Notes: a model not told the origin generated them from the sequence alone. A stretch of 64,000 nucleotides of DNA from Streptomyces kanamyceticus (GCF_008704495.1 NZ_CP023699.1:2108001-2172000); one strand, 5' to 3'; shown: positions 41,307-51,768, numbered from the stretch's first letter. Translations and numbers: made by a program.

Positions 41307-41760
41307 CCCGTGCACAAGCCGTTGCGGGAGGGCACGGTCCATCTCGGCAGGACTCCCGGCGGGCGCTCGGTCGCCGTCAAGGTCATCCAGCGGGAGTTGG
41401 CCGCCGATCCCGAGTTCCGTCGACGATTCGCCCGCGAGATCGTCGCCGCGAGCGAGGTCAGCGGGTTCTCCACCGCCGCCGTGGTCGCCGCCGACGCTCA
41501 AGGTGACCCGCCCTGGCTGGTCACCGAGTACATTCCCGGCCCGTCGCTGCACGGCGCCCTGCCCGCCAAGACCGTCCAGACCCTGGCCATCGGCATCGCC
41601 GAAGCCCTCGACGGCACCGCCATCACCCGTACCGATCACGTCGTGGGCACCCGGGGCTTCCTCGCGCCCGAGCAGCTCACCGGAGCGCCGGTCACCTTCG
41701 CCACCGACCTCTACGCCTTCGGCATGGTGCTCTGCCACGCCGCCGTCGGGCGACGTCTGG
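41307..41760 (+). pseudogene. Truncated Ser/Thr kinase with catalytic loop deleted
   Basis: The frame carries REGTVHLGRTPGGRSVAVKVIQ (end of the Gly-rich loop, VAVK lysine), ELAADPEFRRRFAREI, and EYIPGPSLHGALPAKTVQTL. It then jumps from AIGIAEALDGTAI straight to HVVGTRGFLAPEQLTGAPVTFATDLYAFGMVLCHA. The HRDLKPxN and DFG segments between are missing, as are the true N terminus and everything after the alpha-F region. The product could not phosphorylate. It shares wording (RRRFxRE, PPWL, PGPSL) with the intact kinase at 2088. Confidence 0.7.
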
Positions 41761-41880
41761 CTGCCGCCTCTCGTACGCACGCTGGTCGATCTGCACAACC
41801 AGCCTGTTCAGTCGGCGGGTTGACGACAGTCGGGCCGTACCGGACCGGACCTGGTCCCGCATCCCCGTCGCGGAGGCTCC

Positions 41881-43989
41881 TCACGCCTGCGGAGCCGTCT
41901 GCGGTCGCCAGATCCATGGCGTGGTGTCGGGCGACATTCCCACCACCGACAAGGGGCGTCCGCGCGGGGTCAGGAGCGAGGGTGTGCCCACGGTGGCCTC
42001 GGGGCCCGGGGCGGTCAGGGGGCGGGCCGCGGCGGCCGTTCCGAACTGGAGCTGTGCCTGGCCGTCGTCGTCCAGGCCGAGCAGTACCGGCACGGCCTTT
42101 CCGCCGCCGGGTTCCGTGGCCAGCTGCGCGGTGACGGGCGCGTAGCCGGTGAAGTGCGGCAGCGGAGTACCGGCCAGATCGGCCGAGGGGCCGTACGCGT
42201 ACGGCGTCGCCGCGGCCTGGGTGCGGTAGATCAGGGCGATGTGTCCGTCCGGTTCGAGCACCGCGGCGGGCGCCCCGGCCGGGGCCCGTCCGCCCACCGG
42301 TGGGCGGACGGTGACCGGTCCGCCCGGCCGGGCCTGGGACCAGTGGTGCACGGCGTCGTGTCCCGCGGCGTAGACATGTATCCGTCCCGTCGTATCGAGC
42401 ACGACGGTCAGTCCGTCCTGGACCTGTCCGCCGCCCAGGTGGTGCCAGGGGCCCCATCGGCCCGAGGCCTCTCGGACGCGTGTGGCCAGGTCCTGGGCGG
42501 CCGTGCGGGCGAAGAGGTGGACGCGGTGGTCCGGGGTGGCCACGGCCACCGGGCAGCCGACCCGCCGTCCCCGCTCGGCACCGGCGTCCGGCGTGCCGAG
42601 CCGCCGCCAGGGTCCGAAGGGCCCGTCGGGTTCGCGTTGCTCCAGGACGACGATCTCCCGCGTGTCGGCGCGGCCTTGGCCGTCGAGGGCGGCGAAGCGG
42701 AGCCCGAAGAGCAGGTGGCGCGCGGCCGCGTCGACCACGGCGGACAGGACCGGCGCCAGCGGTCCGCCCCCGAGGTTGCGCGGGGTCCCGAAGCGTGCGC
42801 TACCGGGGACAGTTTCCCGCCAGCGGACGGCCTGGGTGCCGAGCACTCCGTAGGCGACGGTCCGGCCCGCGCGGTCGGTGGCCGACACGGGCAGCGGTCC
42901 CGGGTAGCGCGGATGCGTGCTGCGCGCCCAGCCCTTGCGGCTGGTGAGGGCGTGGGTGCCGCCCTGGCTGTAGTCGCCGCAGCCCGCGTAGTCGTGGCAC
43001 TCCCACCCCGGGGCGCCCCCGTACGCCGCGATGTAGCGAGCTTTCCGCGCGAGGACGGCGGGTGGCAGGTTGTACGGCCAACGCTGGTTGTAGTAGCCGC
43101 GGAAGGCCATCGTGGTGAAGCGCGGGGCGTGCCCGTCGCGCCGGTCGCACTCGGCCACCCACTGGGACAGCGCCTTCCAGGTGAACAGGGCCGTCGGGGT
43201 GTGGTCGCGGTGATCGGAGAACCGCGGCTGGTCGTTGCCCCTCGGGTGGCGCGCGTCGTGCGCCTGGTAGTCGGGATCGGGGTCCATGGTGTGGACGACG
43301 GTGGGCCGGAAGGCGGCCATCAGCCCGGCGAGCACGTCGACCAGGGTCCGGTGGTCGTAGGTGTACGCCAGGGAGTCCGGGGAGTCGGTCGCCTCCACGG
43401 TGCGCATGACCGTGCCCGGGGTGTCCCACAGGGCGGGCAGGCGCACACCCCCGGCACCGCGCATGGCGATGTTGAGGAAGACCAGCCGCGCCCTGCGGTC
43501 GCCCGCCGCGAGCTCGTCCGTCTCCGCCCTCGCGCCGTGCGACAGGGCCAGGACCGTGCGCTGCCAGGGGGTGAAGCGGTCCAGGCCGAGCATCTCCGCG
43601 TACGCCTGCCGCATGCCTTGTTGCCGGGCGCCGGAGTAGCCCGGCTTGTCGGTGACCACCGGGGCGAGCTGGTGGGGCACGCGGTTGCGGCCCCCGGCCT
43701 CCCCCGCCGTGACCACGACGGTGACCACCGGCACGCCCGCGGAAAGGAGTTGGTGGCACTGGGGGTTCATGAAGAACAGGTCGTCGTCGGGGTGGGCGAT
43801 GACTTGCAGCAGCAGGCCCTTCCCCGCCGCGGCGAAGGGACCGGTCGCGTACGGATCGACGGCGTGGACCGGCGCCTTCGGGCCACCGGGACGCCCGCCG
43901 AGGTCGCACCCCGCGACCGTGACACCGGCGAGGACGCCGAGGGCGCCCGCGAGCACCTGGCGACGTGTCGCCGCGTACGGCGGACTCAC
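41881..43989 (-). CDS. PIG-L family deacetylase lipoprotein with C-terminal propeller-like domain
   Basis: 702 residues from GTG 43989, which overlaps the stop of the upstream glycosyltransferase gene (GTGA). The N terminus has a signal with twin arginines ([22 protein letters not shown]) and a lipobox ending VAGC, so it should be a surface lipoprotein. The deacetylase domain begins with the zinc motif [12 protein letters not shown] and ends with [13 protein letters not shown] and [10 protein letters not shown]. The C-terminal ~350 residues are repeats of WxPWxxLGG kind ([24 protein letters not shown]) typical of a PLL-type beta-propeller sugar-binding domain. It probably deacetylates an N-acetylsugar in surface glycan made with its coupled partner. 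Confidence 0.85.
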   Translation of the reverse strand: MSPPYAATRRQVLAGALGVLAGVTVAGCDLGGRPGGPKAPVHAVDPYATGPFAAAGKGLLLQVIAHPDDDLFFMNPQCHQLLSAGVPVVTVVVTAGEAGGRNRVPHQLAPVVTDKPGYSGARQQGMRQAYAEMLGLDRFTPWQRTVLALSHGARAETDELAAGDRRARLVFLNIAMRGAGGVRLPALWDTPGTVMRTVEATDSPDSLAYTYDHRTLVDVLAGLMAAFRPTVVHTMDPDPDYQAHDARHPRGNDQPRFSDHRDHTPTALFTWKALSQWVAECDRRDGHAPRFTTMAFRGYYNQRWPYNLPPAVLARKARYIAAYGGAPGWECHDYAGCGDYSQGGTHALTSRKGWARSTHPRYPGPLPVSATDRAGRTVAYGVLGTQAVRWRETVPGSARFGTPRNLGGGPLAPVLSAVVDAAARHLLFGLRFAALDGQGRADTREIVVLEQREPDGPFGPWRRLGTPDAGAERGRRVGCPVAVATPDHRVHLFARTAAQDLATRVREASGRWGPWHHLGGGQVQDGLTVVLDTTGRIHVYAAGHDAVHHWSQARPGGPVTVRPPVGGRAPAGAPAAVLEPDGHIALIYRTQAAATPYAYGPSADLAGTPLPHFTGYAPVTAQLATEPGGGKAVPVLLGLDDDGQAQLQFGTAAAARPLTAPGPEATVGTPSLLTPRGRPLSVVGMSPDTTPWIWRPQTAPQA

Positions 43990-45464
43990 CCTTTGCTCAA
44001 GAAGTCTTCGGGCCTCTCGGGCATGGATACAGGAATCCTGTCGGCATTCCGCTGCCGGGCGCGCGCATTTCCCGAATGGATGGCCCAGCGTGCGATCAGG
44101 AACGAGAACGGTGTGGCGAGTACGCCTGCGACCAGCGCCGTGATGTTCTTCCCCGTCCCCAACGAGTGCACGCCGAGGAAGAGGAGCGCACCGCTGAACA
44201 CCATATTGACGAGGCTCGAAAGCGGGAAACGGAAGAAAGCCTGCCAGGTCGGCCGCATACGGCAGGTGAGATAGGTGTTCAGGAGGAAGGAACCGACGAC
44301 ACTTACCGCGAATCCGATGACATGCGCGAAAAGATAGGGGATCCAGCGGTTGAGCGAGACGTACACGCCCATGTATACGGCCGTGTTGACGATTCCGATC
44401 GCCCCGAAGACGAGGAACTGCCGCAGCGTGCGCAGTCCGGCGCGTCCGGGAACGGGGACCTTCGGCCGCACGGCGGCCGGGCCCATCAGGGGCGGCGGGC
44501 TGCTTCCCGCGGCGGGGACGGCGCCCGCCCGGTGCGCGCTCTCGTCGGTCTCGCGCACCACGTAGAGCGGGCGGCGTTTCGTCTCTCCGTAGATGCGGCC
44601 GACGTATTCGCCGATGACGCCGAGCGTCGCGAGCTGGATGCCCCCCAGGGCCACGATGGCGATCAACAGGGTGGCGAATCCCGGCACTTCCGCCCCGTGC
44701 GCGACGACCACCGCGGCGATCCACAGCGCGTACGCGAACGCCGCGAAGGCGAGGGCGAGTCCGACGTAGATGACCAGCCGCAGCGGGCGGCTGTTGAACG
44801 AGATGAGGCCGTCGATACCGTAGTTGAGGAGGCGTCGGCCGCCCCATTTCGAACGCCCGGCGGCGCGGCTGACGTTGTGATAGCTGAAACTGACCGTGTC
44901 GAAGCCGATCCAGGAGAAGATCCCCTTGGAGAACCGGTTGGCCTCCGGCAGTGCGAGCACCGCGTCGACGGCCCGGCGCGACAGGAGCCTGAAGTCGCCC
45001 TCCCCGTCGACGACATCGACATCCATGCACCGGCCCATGGCGCGGTAGTACGCCGAACTGGCGGCCCTGCGCAGCACCCCCTCGCCCGAGCGGTCCCGGC
45101 GGGCGACCACCTGGTCGTACCCGTGGTGCCGCAGTTCCAGCATGCGGTGCAGAAGCCCGGGCGGATGCTGCAGGTCGGCGTCCATGAGGGCCACGGCGGC
45201 GCCGCGTGACATGCGCAGTCCCGCGAGCATGGCCGCCTCCTTGCCGAAGTTCCGGCTGAAGGACAGGTAGCGCACGCGCTGGTCCGCGGCGGCGAGGGCG
45301 CGCAGCTGGGCACGGGTCGAATCGCGGCTTCCGTCGTCGACGTAACAGATCTCGAAAGATCGCCGCGTCTCGCCGAGCACCCACATCAGCGCACAGTGAA
45401 AGGTATTGATCACCTCTTCCTCGTTGAAACACGGCACAACGACCGAGATCTGGCACTCTTCCAT
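43986..45464 (-). CDS. Glycosyltransferase family 2 fused to a GtrA-like membrane domain
   Basis: 492 residues from ATG 45464. The N-terminal GT2 domain ([43 protein letters not shown] with the DxD-like motif) is of the dolichyl/undecaprenyl-phosphate sugar transferase type. Two helices follow ([19 protein letters not shown] and [29 protein letters not shown]). A second membrane domain of GtrA/DPMS_2 kind ([37 protein letters not shown]) occupies residues about 360-470. Together they make and flip a polyprenyl-phosphate sugar. It is translationally coupled to the PIG-L deacetylase and divergent from the membrane protein at 45648. Confidence 0.88.
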   Translation of the reverse strand: MEECQISVVVPCFNEEEVINTFHCALMWVLGETRRSFEICYVDDGSRDSTRAQLRALAAADQRVRYLSFSRNFGKEAAMLAGLRMSRGAAVALMDADLQHPPGLLHRMLELRHHGYDQVVARRDRSGEGVLRRAASSAYYRAMGRCMDVDVVDGEGDFRLLSRRAVDAVLALPEANRFSKGIFSWIGFDTVSFSYHNVSRAAGRSKWGGRRLLNYGIDGLISFNSRPLRLVIYVGLALAFAAFAYALWIAAVVVAHGAEVPGFATLLIAIVALGGIQLATLGVIGEYVGRIYGETKRRPLYVVRETDESAHRAGAVPAAGSSPPPLMGPAAVRPKVPVPGRAGLRTLRQFLVFGAIGIVNTAVYMGVYVSLNRWIPYLFAHVIGFAVSVVGSFLLNTYLTCRMRPTWQAFFRFPLSSLVNMVFSGALLFLGVHSLGTGKNITALVAGVLATPFSFLIARWAIHSGNARARQRNADRIPVSMPERPEDFLSKG

Positions 45465-45647
45465 TCGCCCCCCAGCGGGTGTGAGTGCGACCTTGCCGAC
45501 CGCGGCCACCACGATTCCCCATTTCCTTAAGGTGTCTTCAAGGAGAAGGTAAGAAAATGCCGTGCGTCGACGTGAGATCTGTACGCTCGAGGACGCGAGG
45601 AGAGAGGCTCTTCTTTCATCGGACCGATGGAGAAGGAGGAGCAGCCT

Positions 45648-47123
45648 GTGGTGCAAGCGCCGGAAAAGGCTGTCCAGAGCCAGCGCACCGGAGGCGTTCC
45701 GGATACCCGTGCGATGTGGCGGCGGGCCCCCGCGTGGCCGGGGCTCCTCTCGCTCCTGCCGCTCGCCGTGTTCGCCTTCGCGGTGTGGAACGCCCGGTGG
45801 GTGCGCCCCGGCGGGGACGACTGGTGCTTCCTGCCGGTGGTGCGCGACGGCGGACTCTCCGCGATGGTGCGGAAGTTCTACCTCCAGGACAACGGACGCA
45901 TCGTCAACGCCGTGCTGGTGTGGCCCTACGCGCGGTTCGGCGAAGCGGGCCAGCAGTGGTTCGCCCCCGTCAGCGGCGTGCTCGTCCTCGCGCTCCTGTG
46001 GGCCCTCGTCGCCGCCGCGCTGCGCGCGGCGCACGGCACGCCCCCGCGGGGCGTCCCGCTCCTGGTGGCGTCCATGGTGACGGCCTTGTTCCTGTTCGGC
46101 TCGCCCAACACGTACAAGACGTTCTACTGGCCTGCCGCCTCCGTCTCGCACACCCTGCCCCCGGTGTTCGCCTGCGCGGCGGCCGTCCCCGTCCTGCGCG
46201 CGGCGTCCCGGCGGGCGAAGGCCCTGGCCCTGCTGATCGTCGCCGTCACAGGCGCGTGCCTGGGTCTCCTCTCGGAGGAGACCTCCGTCGTCGCCTCGGT
46301 CACCCTGACGTGCGCGCTGCTGGTGAGCGGCCGCGCCTTCCCGCGCGCACGCCGTCGCTTCCTCCGCGCGTGCTGCGCCGCCGGGATCGCGGGCATCGTC
46401 ATCGGCAGTCTGATCCTCTATACGTCCCCGGGCGCGCTGCACCGGCGGGAGCGCAAGCACGCGTCGACGATGCTCACCGCCGACTCACTCCTCGCCTCAC
46501 TGCGCGGATTCGGCGAGATCATCTCCCAACTCCTGACGTCCTGGCCGTACTTGGGAGCCATCGCGGTGGGGGTCGTCCTCGGCCTGGTGAACCGCGTCCC
46601 CCCGGGCCGTCCCGCTCGCGGCCGCACGGACGCACTGGTGGCCGGGGCGGGCATCGGCGCGCTGCTCGTCTCCGGCTATCTCTGCACGGTGATCACCTAC
46701 CCCGTCTTCGGGGAACAGGTGGTGACGTCGACACGGCTGTGGAACGACTACCTGCTGCTCTACATCCTGCTCCTCGTGTACGCCGGTACCCTCACCGGTC
46801 GCGCCCTGCGGGGCCGGGTCCGGCGCAACGGGCCGGTCCTGGCCGCCGGTTCGGTGGTGTGCGCCGCCGTCTGCGTCGCCCTCACCGTGTCGCTCGGGGG
46901 CCTCGAATCCGGCATGATCACCCGCGCCCACGGCTGGGACCTTCAGAATCGCTGGATGCGGAGCCAGGCCGCGACCGGCAGGCAGGTCCTGCCGTACGAA
47001 CGGCTGCCGCTCAGCAAGATGACCGAGCCGTTCCGCCACGGCGGCCGCGCCACGTGGCCCGCCTCCTGCATCGCCGACTACTACCAGGTGCGGCGCATCA
47101 CTCAGGCTTCCGAGCTGCCCTGA
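45648..47123 (+). CDS. Polytopic DUF6056-like membrane protein, probable polyprenyl-sugar-dependent glycosyltransferase
   Basis: About 491 residues from GTG 45648, 8 bases after AAGGAGG; ATG 45627 is possible but has no ribosome site. Around 10-11 hydrophobic helices are seen (for example [64 protein letters not shown]). The first periplasmic loop [30 protein letters not shown] carries an acidic pair like that of GT-C glycosyltransferases. The C terminus ([13 protein letters not shown]) is outside. It is divergent from the GT2-GtrA gene, so it may use the lipid-linked sugar made there to decorate a cell-envelope polymer. Confidence 0.7.
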   Translation: MVQAPEKAVQSQRTGGVPDTRAMWRRAPAWPGLLSLLPLAVFAFAVWNARWVRPGGDDWCFLPVVRDGGLSAMVRKFYLQDNGRIVNAVLVWPYARFGEAGQQWFAPVSGVLVLALLWALVAAALRAAHGTPPRGVPLLVASMVTALFLFGSPNTYKTFYWPAASVSHTLPPVFACAAAVPVLRAASRRAKALALLIVAVTGACLGLLSEETSVVASVTLTCALLVSGRAFPRARRRFLRACCAAGIAGIVIGSLILYTSPGALHRRERKHASTMLTADSLLASLRGFGEIISQLLTSWPYLGAIAVGVVLGLVNRVPPGRPARGRTDALVAGAGIGALLVSGYLCTVITYPVFGEQVVTSTRLWNDYLLLYILLLVYAGTLTGRALRGRVRRNGPVLAAGSVVCAAVCVALTVSLGGLESGMITRAHGWDLQNRWMRSQAATGRQVLPYERLPLSKMTEPFRHGGRATWPASCIADYYQVRRITQASELP

Positions 47124-47141
47124 CCCGCGGGACGAGTCCGC

Positions 47142-47999
47142 TCACTCCGCCAAGCCGTAGAAGTGCATGGGTGAGTTCGGCGTGAAGCCGATGCGCGGGT
47201 AGACGGGGGCCCCGGCGACGGTCGCGTGCAACGTGGCGCGGGTCAGCCCGGTGGCTCGGGCGCCCTCGTGCAGGGCCTTGCGCGTGACCGCCTCGCCGTA
47301 GCCCTTGCGCTGCCACCGCGGGTCCGTGGCGACGAAGGCGACGAAGAGGCGGCCCGCCGCTTCGACCGTGGCGGCGCACGCCACCGGGACGTCGCCCCGC
47401 ATGGCCAGGTAGGCGTGCATCTCGTTCTTCCAGTACGCGGATCCGACCAGGCCGTCGCGGCCTTCCTCCAAGGGGAGCCCGTAGGCATGTGACTGGAGGT
47501 CCGCGTAGGCCCGCAGGTGCTCGTCGGTGCTCACGCGCACGAACGTCAGGTCGGGGTGGACCGGGTCGGGGACGGGCAGCAGGTCTCCGGCCATGCCCGT
47601 GCCGGGGAAGGCGTGCCGCAGGCCCGCCTGTTCGGCTGCCGGGGCCAGCGCGGTGCGCGCCTCCTCGTCGAGGAGGTCCTCGAAGAGCCACAGGAGGCCC
47701 GGGTGCTTCTTCGCGCGCATGATGTCCGCCGCCTGGCCCAGGCGCCGTGCGACGAGATCGGCTCCCGCTCCCGGCTCGGTCAGGGTGATGCAGTTGTAGA
47801 ACGAGAATCGGCAGTCGGCCCAGCGGACGGAGATGCCGGGGAGGTCGCGCACGTCCGCGTCCGCGGCGCGGTCGAGTACCAAGGCGCGCCAGGCCACGGT
47901 GAGTTGCTGCGCCGATTCGATGGACTCCGTGAGGTCGGTCACCGTACTCCCATGGGGCGTTGAGGTCGTCGAGAGGGCGGCATGTGGTGTCGCCCCCAT
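47142..47999 (-). CDS. GNAT-family N-acetyltransferase
   Basis: 285 residues from ATG 47999, whose last base sequence (TGATG) joins the stop of the amino-acid permease gene. An alternative GTG at 47942, 4 bases after GGGAG, would give 266 residues and removes a low-complexity N terminus. The C-terminal GNAT domain has the acetyl-CoA loop LFVAFVATDPRWQRKGYGEAVTRKALHEGARATGLTRATLHATVAGAPVYPRIGFT. The N-terminal half (about 130 residues) is a degenerate second GNAT-like half. The substrate is unknown; an amine or amino acid is plausible from the permease neighbour. Confidence 0.82.
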   Translation of the reverse strand: MGATPHAALSTTSTPHGSTVTDLTESIESAQQLTVAWRALVLDRAADADVRDLPGISVRWADCRFSFYNCITLTEPGAGADLVARRLGQAADIMRAKKHPGLLWLFEDLLDEEARTALAPAAEQAGLRHAFPGTGMAGDLLPVPDPVHPDLTFVRVSTDEHLRAYADLQSHAYGLPLEEGRDGLVGSAYWKNEMHAYLAMRGDVPVACAATVEAAGRLFVAFVATDPRWQRKGYGEAVTRKALHEGARATGLTRATLHATVAGAPVYPRIGFTPNSPMHFYGLAE

Positions 48000-49525
48000 C
48001 AGATGATGCCCTCGTACTGCTTGTCCTCGGTGGGAGAACTGGAGCGGGGCACGTGGTAGGAGTCGCGTCCGAAGCGCCGCCACAGGGCGGCGATGAGGAA
48101 GGCCACCACGACGGCGACGGGCGTGTAGTTGAAGGTGGTGGCGGTGACCGGGCTGCTCTGCGGCAGCAGGAACAGCACCGTGACCGCGGCCGCCCACACC
48201 ACCGCGACCCAGCCGATCGGCCGGCTCCAGCGGCCCAAGTTCCAGGGCCCCGGGGTGAATCGGTCGCGGTGGATCAGTCGCAGCAGCACCGGGATGGCGT
48301 AGGCGGAGGTGAATCCCACGACCGAGATGGCGGTCACCGCAGAGAACGCCGTGCTGGAGTACAAGGACGGCAGCGCGAGCACGAAGGCCACGACGACCGC
48401 GAGCCAGACCGCGTTGGCGGGGATGGCGGTGCGGCGGCTGAGCTTCTTCCAGCGCGACGATCCGGGCAGGGCGCCGTCCCGGGCGAAGGCGTAGATCATC
48501 CGGCTGGCGCTGGCGGTCACGGTGTAGCCGCACAGGAACTGGGCCACGATGATCACGAGCAGCAGGGCCTTGGCCGCCGCCATGCCCAGCGCGTCGAGCA
48601 GGATCTGCGCCACGGGTACGCCGGTCGGGCCCGACAGGGTCGTGGCGTAGTCCTGGATGGCGAACAGCAGCGTGGTCAGCAGGATGCCACCGGCGATCCA
48701 GGACACCGCCACCGAGCGGAAGACGCCGCGCGCCGCGGCGACGGAGGCGTGGTTGGTCTCCTCGCTCAGGTGCGCCGAGGTGTCGTAACCCGCCAGGGCG
48801 AAGACCGGCAGCAGCATGCCGAGGAGGATCACGTAGACCGGGGCGCTCCAGCCCGTGTTGTTGGTGAACTCGGAGAACACGAAACCGGCCGACTGGTGGT
48901 GGGAGGGCACGAGCGCCAGGGAGCCGATGATGACGACGGCCCCTGCCAGGTGCCACCACGCGCTCACGGACGTCAGGATGTTCATCAGCCGGGTGCCGAA
49001 GAGGTTCAGGAGCGCGTGCAGCGCGAGGATGACCGCGTAGATGGCCAGCAAGGAGCCCGAGCTCGCCGTGTAGTCGAACTGCAGGTTCAGCCACGCGGCG
49101 GTGAACGTCGCGATGCCGAAGTCCTGGGCGGCTATCCCGCCGAGCAGGCCCAGGAGGTTGAGCCAGCCGGTGTACCAGCTCCACCGCTCGCCGCCGAGCT
49201 GGCGGGCCATGTAGTAGAGGCCGCCGCTGGTCGGGTAGCGCGAGGTGATCTCCGCCAGGGCCGCGGCCAGGCACAGCACCAGCGGCCCGACGGCGAGCCA
49301 GCCCCACGTGATCACCGCGGGGCCGCCCGAGTTCAGGCCGTAGCCGAACAGCAGCAAGGTCCCCGACATGATCGAGATGACCGACAGGGAGGCCGAGAAG
49401 TTGCCGAACGCGCCCATCCGGCGGTGCAGTTGCTGGGTGTAGCCCAGCGACTGGAGGATGCGCGCGTCCTCGCCGTCGTCGTCGACCGGGTTCTGCTGCT
49501 GGCGCGGTGCTCTTACCGAAGTCAT
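47999..49525 (-). CDS. APC-family amino acid permease
   Basis: 508 residues with 12 helices, GGAG 6 bases before ATG 49525. Motifs include FGNFSASLSVISIMSGTLLLFGYGLNSGGPAVITWGW (helix 1, with the unwound GSG-type substrate loop), LAEITSRYPTSGGLYYMARQLGG and SEETNHASVAAARGVF. These are typical of the basic amino acid/GABA-choline permease subgroup. It imports an amino acid or amine with proton coupling. It sits between the hypothetical protein at 49569 and the GNAT gene and is probably co-transcribed with both. Confidence 0.9.
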   Translation of the reverse strand: MTSVRAPRQQQNPVDDDGEDARILQSLGYTQQLHRRMGAFGNFSASLSVISIMSGTLLLFGYGLNSGGPAVITWGWLAVGPLVLCLAAALAEITSRYPTSGGLYYMARQLGGERWSWYTGWLNLLGLLGGIAAQDFGIATFTAAWLNLQFDYTASSGSLLAIYAVILALHALLNLFGTRLMNILTSVSAWWHLAGAVVIIGSLALVPSHHQSAGFVFSEFTNNTGWSAPVYVILLGMLLPVFALAGYDTSAHLSEETNHASVAAARGVFRSVAVSWIAGGILLTTLLFAIQDYATTLSGPTGVPVAQILLDALGMAAAKALLLVIIVAQFLCGYTVTASASRMIYAFARDGALPGSSRWKKLSRRTAIPANAVWLAVVVAFVLALPSLYSSTAFSAVTAISVVGFTSAYAIPVLLRLIHRDRFTPGPWNLGRWSRPIGWVAVVWAAAVTVLFLLPQSSPVTATTFNYTPVAVVVAFLIAALWRRFGRDSYHVPRSSSPTEDKQYEGII

Positions 49526-49568
49526 GGGTTCTCCGCACAGGAAAGCTGAAGTAGGGGCAGGTCAGCGG

Positions 49569-50603
49569 TCATGGGTGGTTTCCCGGCTGCCGCGGGTGGG
49601 ATCTCAGGCAGGCGACGCGGTCCTCCTCGAATGCCTTGCGCCACTGGTCCTCGGGGTACCGGGCGTCGTACTGCCACGGGGCGGGAGTGGCGAAGTCGCC
49701 GATGGCGGCGAACACTTCGGTGGCCCACTGGGCGAAGCCGCCCCTCGCCGAGGCGTAGGCGAGGTGGTTCAGATCCAGCTGGGAGCTGGTGGCCGGATCG
49801 CACTTGCGGAACCAGCCCTCGAATGCCCGCGTGACGGCCCGGGTGGTGTCCTCCCTGGTCCACAGGAGGTTCAGCATGACCTCGGCGCCGCTGTCCCTTC
49901 GCTCGCGGTGCTCCTGCACACGGGCGTAGAGGGGCAGCAGGAGCAGTGGCGAGTCGGGCGGCGCGAAGGAGACCGTCCAGCGGGCGAAGTCCGTCGCGAC
50001 CGCCTGGCGGCCCGCGGGACCCGGGCGGGCCTGGAGCGCCTGGGACATGCGGTGCCATGCCTCGCGGTTGAACGGATCGCGTCGGTGCACTTCCCCAAGG
50101 AGGCCCCACGGCCCACCGGGCAGCAGATACTCATGGGGCGGCGGAGCCACGTGGTGCTCCGGGTAGCGGCCTGTCGTGTCCGTTTCGGCCAGGGCCAGGC
50201 GGCAGATCCAGGGCACCGAGTCGTCGGGATTCCCCTCGCCCGCCTTGCGGCACGCCTCCCGGGCCCGGGCCACCAGCTTCTCCAGGTCCCCCACGCGTTG
50301 ATAGTCGCGCGCCCAGTTCTTCCGGTAGGCCTGCAGCACCCGTTCGGTGGCGACTCGGGCGTACATCACCCGGGCGGCGAGGCTCTCCGGTTCCTCTTTC
50401 AGCCATAACTCCACGACGTTGGCCTGAGCTGCGACGACGCCGAGGACCTGCGTACGCGATGTCCACTGCGGCCAGTTGCCCGTCTGGGCGAGGACCTGCC
50501 GCATCTGCATCCAGTAACCGGCCTGGATGTCCTGCACCGCCGCGTAGAGGTCGGCGTCTCGGCCGACCGGGTTCGCCCGGCCCGGCGGGTTCGAACTCTC
50601 CAT
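49569..50603 (-). CDS. Hypothetical helical protein
   Basis: 344 residues from ATG 50603 (GGGG 5 bases upstream); an upstream in-frame ATG at 50639 has no ribosome site. All-helical composition with TPR-like character: ESLAARVMYARVATERVLQAYRKNWARDYQRVGDLEKLVARAREACRKAG, VPWICRLALAET, DPFNREAWHRMSQALQ and ARWTVSFAPPDSPLLLLPLYARVQEHRERR. No signal peptide or catalytic motif. It precedes the permease by 43 bases on the same strand. I recognise no family, though similar Streptomyces proteins of unknown role exist. Confidence 0.65.
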   Translation of the reverse strand: MESSNPPGRANPVGRDADLYAAVQDIQAGYWMQMRQVLAQTGNWPQWTSRTQVLGVVAAQANVVELWLKEEPESLAARVMYARVATERVLQAYRKNWARDYQRVGDLEKLVARAREACRKAGEGNPDDSVPWICRLALAETDTTGRYPEHHVAPPPHEYLLPGGPWGLLGEVHRRDPFNREAWHRMSQALQARPGPAGRQAVATDFARWTVSFAPPDSPLLLLPLYARVQEHRERRDSGAEVMLNLLWTREDTTRAVTRAFEGWFRKCDPATSSQLDLNHLAYASARGGFAQWATEVFAAIGDFATPAPWQYDARYPEDQWRKAFEEDRVACLRSHPRQPGNHP

Positions 50604-51211
50604 CAACGCCCCACTCGGCCAGCCTGGTGGTGTGGGCATGACACCAAGCGGTGCGCACTGGCGGCCATAAGCAGAAGGACCCTCGGGGCAGTTGGGACGG
50701 GGTGGCACGGTCGTGCGACGGGCGGCGGTCGATGGGCAGCGGGCAGCGGTGTGGCCGATCAGTGCCTGACAGGTACTTAAGTGCCTGGAGGGGCGCGTGA
50801 CCAGAGAATCCAAGATTGTTAGGTTGCTCGGACGCGGGTTTCGGCCACGCTTCGGGCGGACGTCGCCATCCGTGACCGGACCTGTCGCCCGCCGCCCCGA
50901 GGGGAAGCGGGCGGGCCTTCTGGGGTGCGGGGAACTCCCGCTCCCAGATCGTCGCGGACCCACCGGGACCGACCGGGCAGCACTGCCTCGCCACCGGCGG
51001 GAACCCCCGGTCGAGGGCGAGATCTCGTCATCGGTGCCGTCGCCTCGGCGAGCCGCCTTGACTCGATCTTCCCCCAGGGAGACGCATCGTCAACTCGATT
51101 GCGGGACGCGTGAGTTGAGGCGCATTGATGATGGGGGGCGCCGTGCGGAACACTGCGTTCAGGCGTGCACAGGTGGCCCGAAATCGGTCTTCCGGACACG
51201 AAATCATTCGG
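50604..51211 (+). other. Non-coding interval with a palindrome
   Basis: No protein-like frame is seen over 600 bases. The only notable element is the palindrome at 50770-50787, listed separately; it lies about 170 bases before the hypothetical gene on its upstream side. The right end abuts the decayed deacetylase. Confidence 0.5.
50770..50787 (+). promoter_or_regulatory. 18-bp palindrome, candidate operator
   Basis: CAGGTACTTAAGTGCCTG is palindromic at 16 of 18 positions, around ACTTAAGT. The half-sequence AGTGCCTG also occurs just upstream at 50761-50768. It lies in front of the minus-strand hypothetical/permease/GNAT operon and could be a regulator site; the regulator is not known. Confidence 0.45.
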
Positions 51212-51710
51212 CTAGTTCGGTGCGGTGGTCACTGACTGTGAGCGGATGTTGCCGCTGGGCTCGTTCTCGTACGCGTAGTCGAAGGTGTCACGCCACCGCG
51301 CGAAGACCCCCTCGGTCGACATGAGCCCGGCGAGCAGTCCGGGGACGTGGTCGAGCGCGGGGACGTCGTCCATGTACCAGGACACGGGGAGTTCGAGCAC
51401 CGGGCTCGGCGGCCCGAACTCGTTCGGCTCCTCGCGGTGGACCACGACGGGGCGCGGCCGGTAGGGGGTGAAGTCGCGGCCCATCAACGAGCTGTCCCAG
51501 GCGAACTCGAACTCCTCGAGGATGCCGAGCGTGGCGTCGGAGAAGTCCCAGGACGGCGAACGGTAGCCACGGGGGCGCCGACCGACGATCTCGTGCCCGT
51601 GGTCGAGCACCGACCGGATGCTGTCGGGGAACGTGATCAGCGTGTGCCCGGGCGTGCACCAGGTCGTCGCGCTCCCGCCCAACACCGCCTCGTAGCGCGC
51701 CTATTCCTGG
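51212..51710 (-). pseudogene. Decayed polysaccharide deacetylase
   Basis: The frame reads TTWCTPGHTLITFPDSIRSV then DHGHEIV directly into GRRPRGYRSPSWDFSDATLG, ILEEFEFAWDSSLMGRDFTPY and VFARWRDTFDYAYENEPSGN. In intact NodB-type deacetylases about 40 residues, including the HxxxH metal motif after GHEI, separate those first two blocks. They are deleted here, and the N terminus (only YEAV is left after a TAG) and the C terminus are also missing. The product would have no metal site. The internal deletion is in frame, so decay came by excision rather than point mutation. Confidence 0.72.
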
Positions 51711-51768
51711 GCGATTTCTCCCTAATCGAAGGGATGACGAGAAAATCGTCGCGTGATATACAAGCACA

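Noticed and set aside
41881..45522. Reading the whole minus-strand frame as one 1213-residue protein
   Set aside because: The part upstream of 43989 is a shadow of the glycosyltransferase gene; the signal peptide, lipobox and coupled GTG show where the deacetylase begins.
50797..51324. 175-codon plus-strand frame between the permease operon and the decayed deacetylase
   Set aside because: No ribosome site, Arg/Pro/Ser-rich and no conserved segment.
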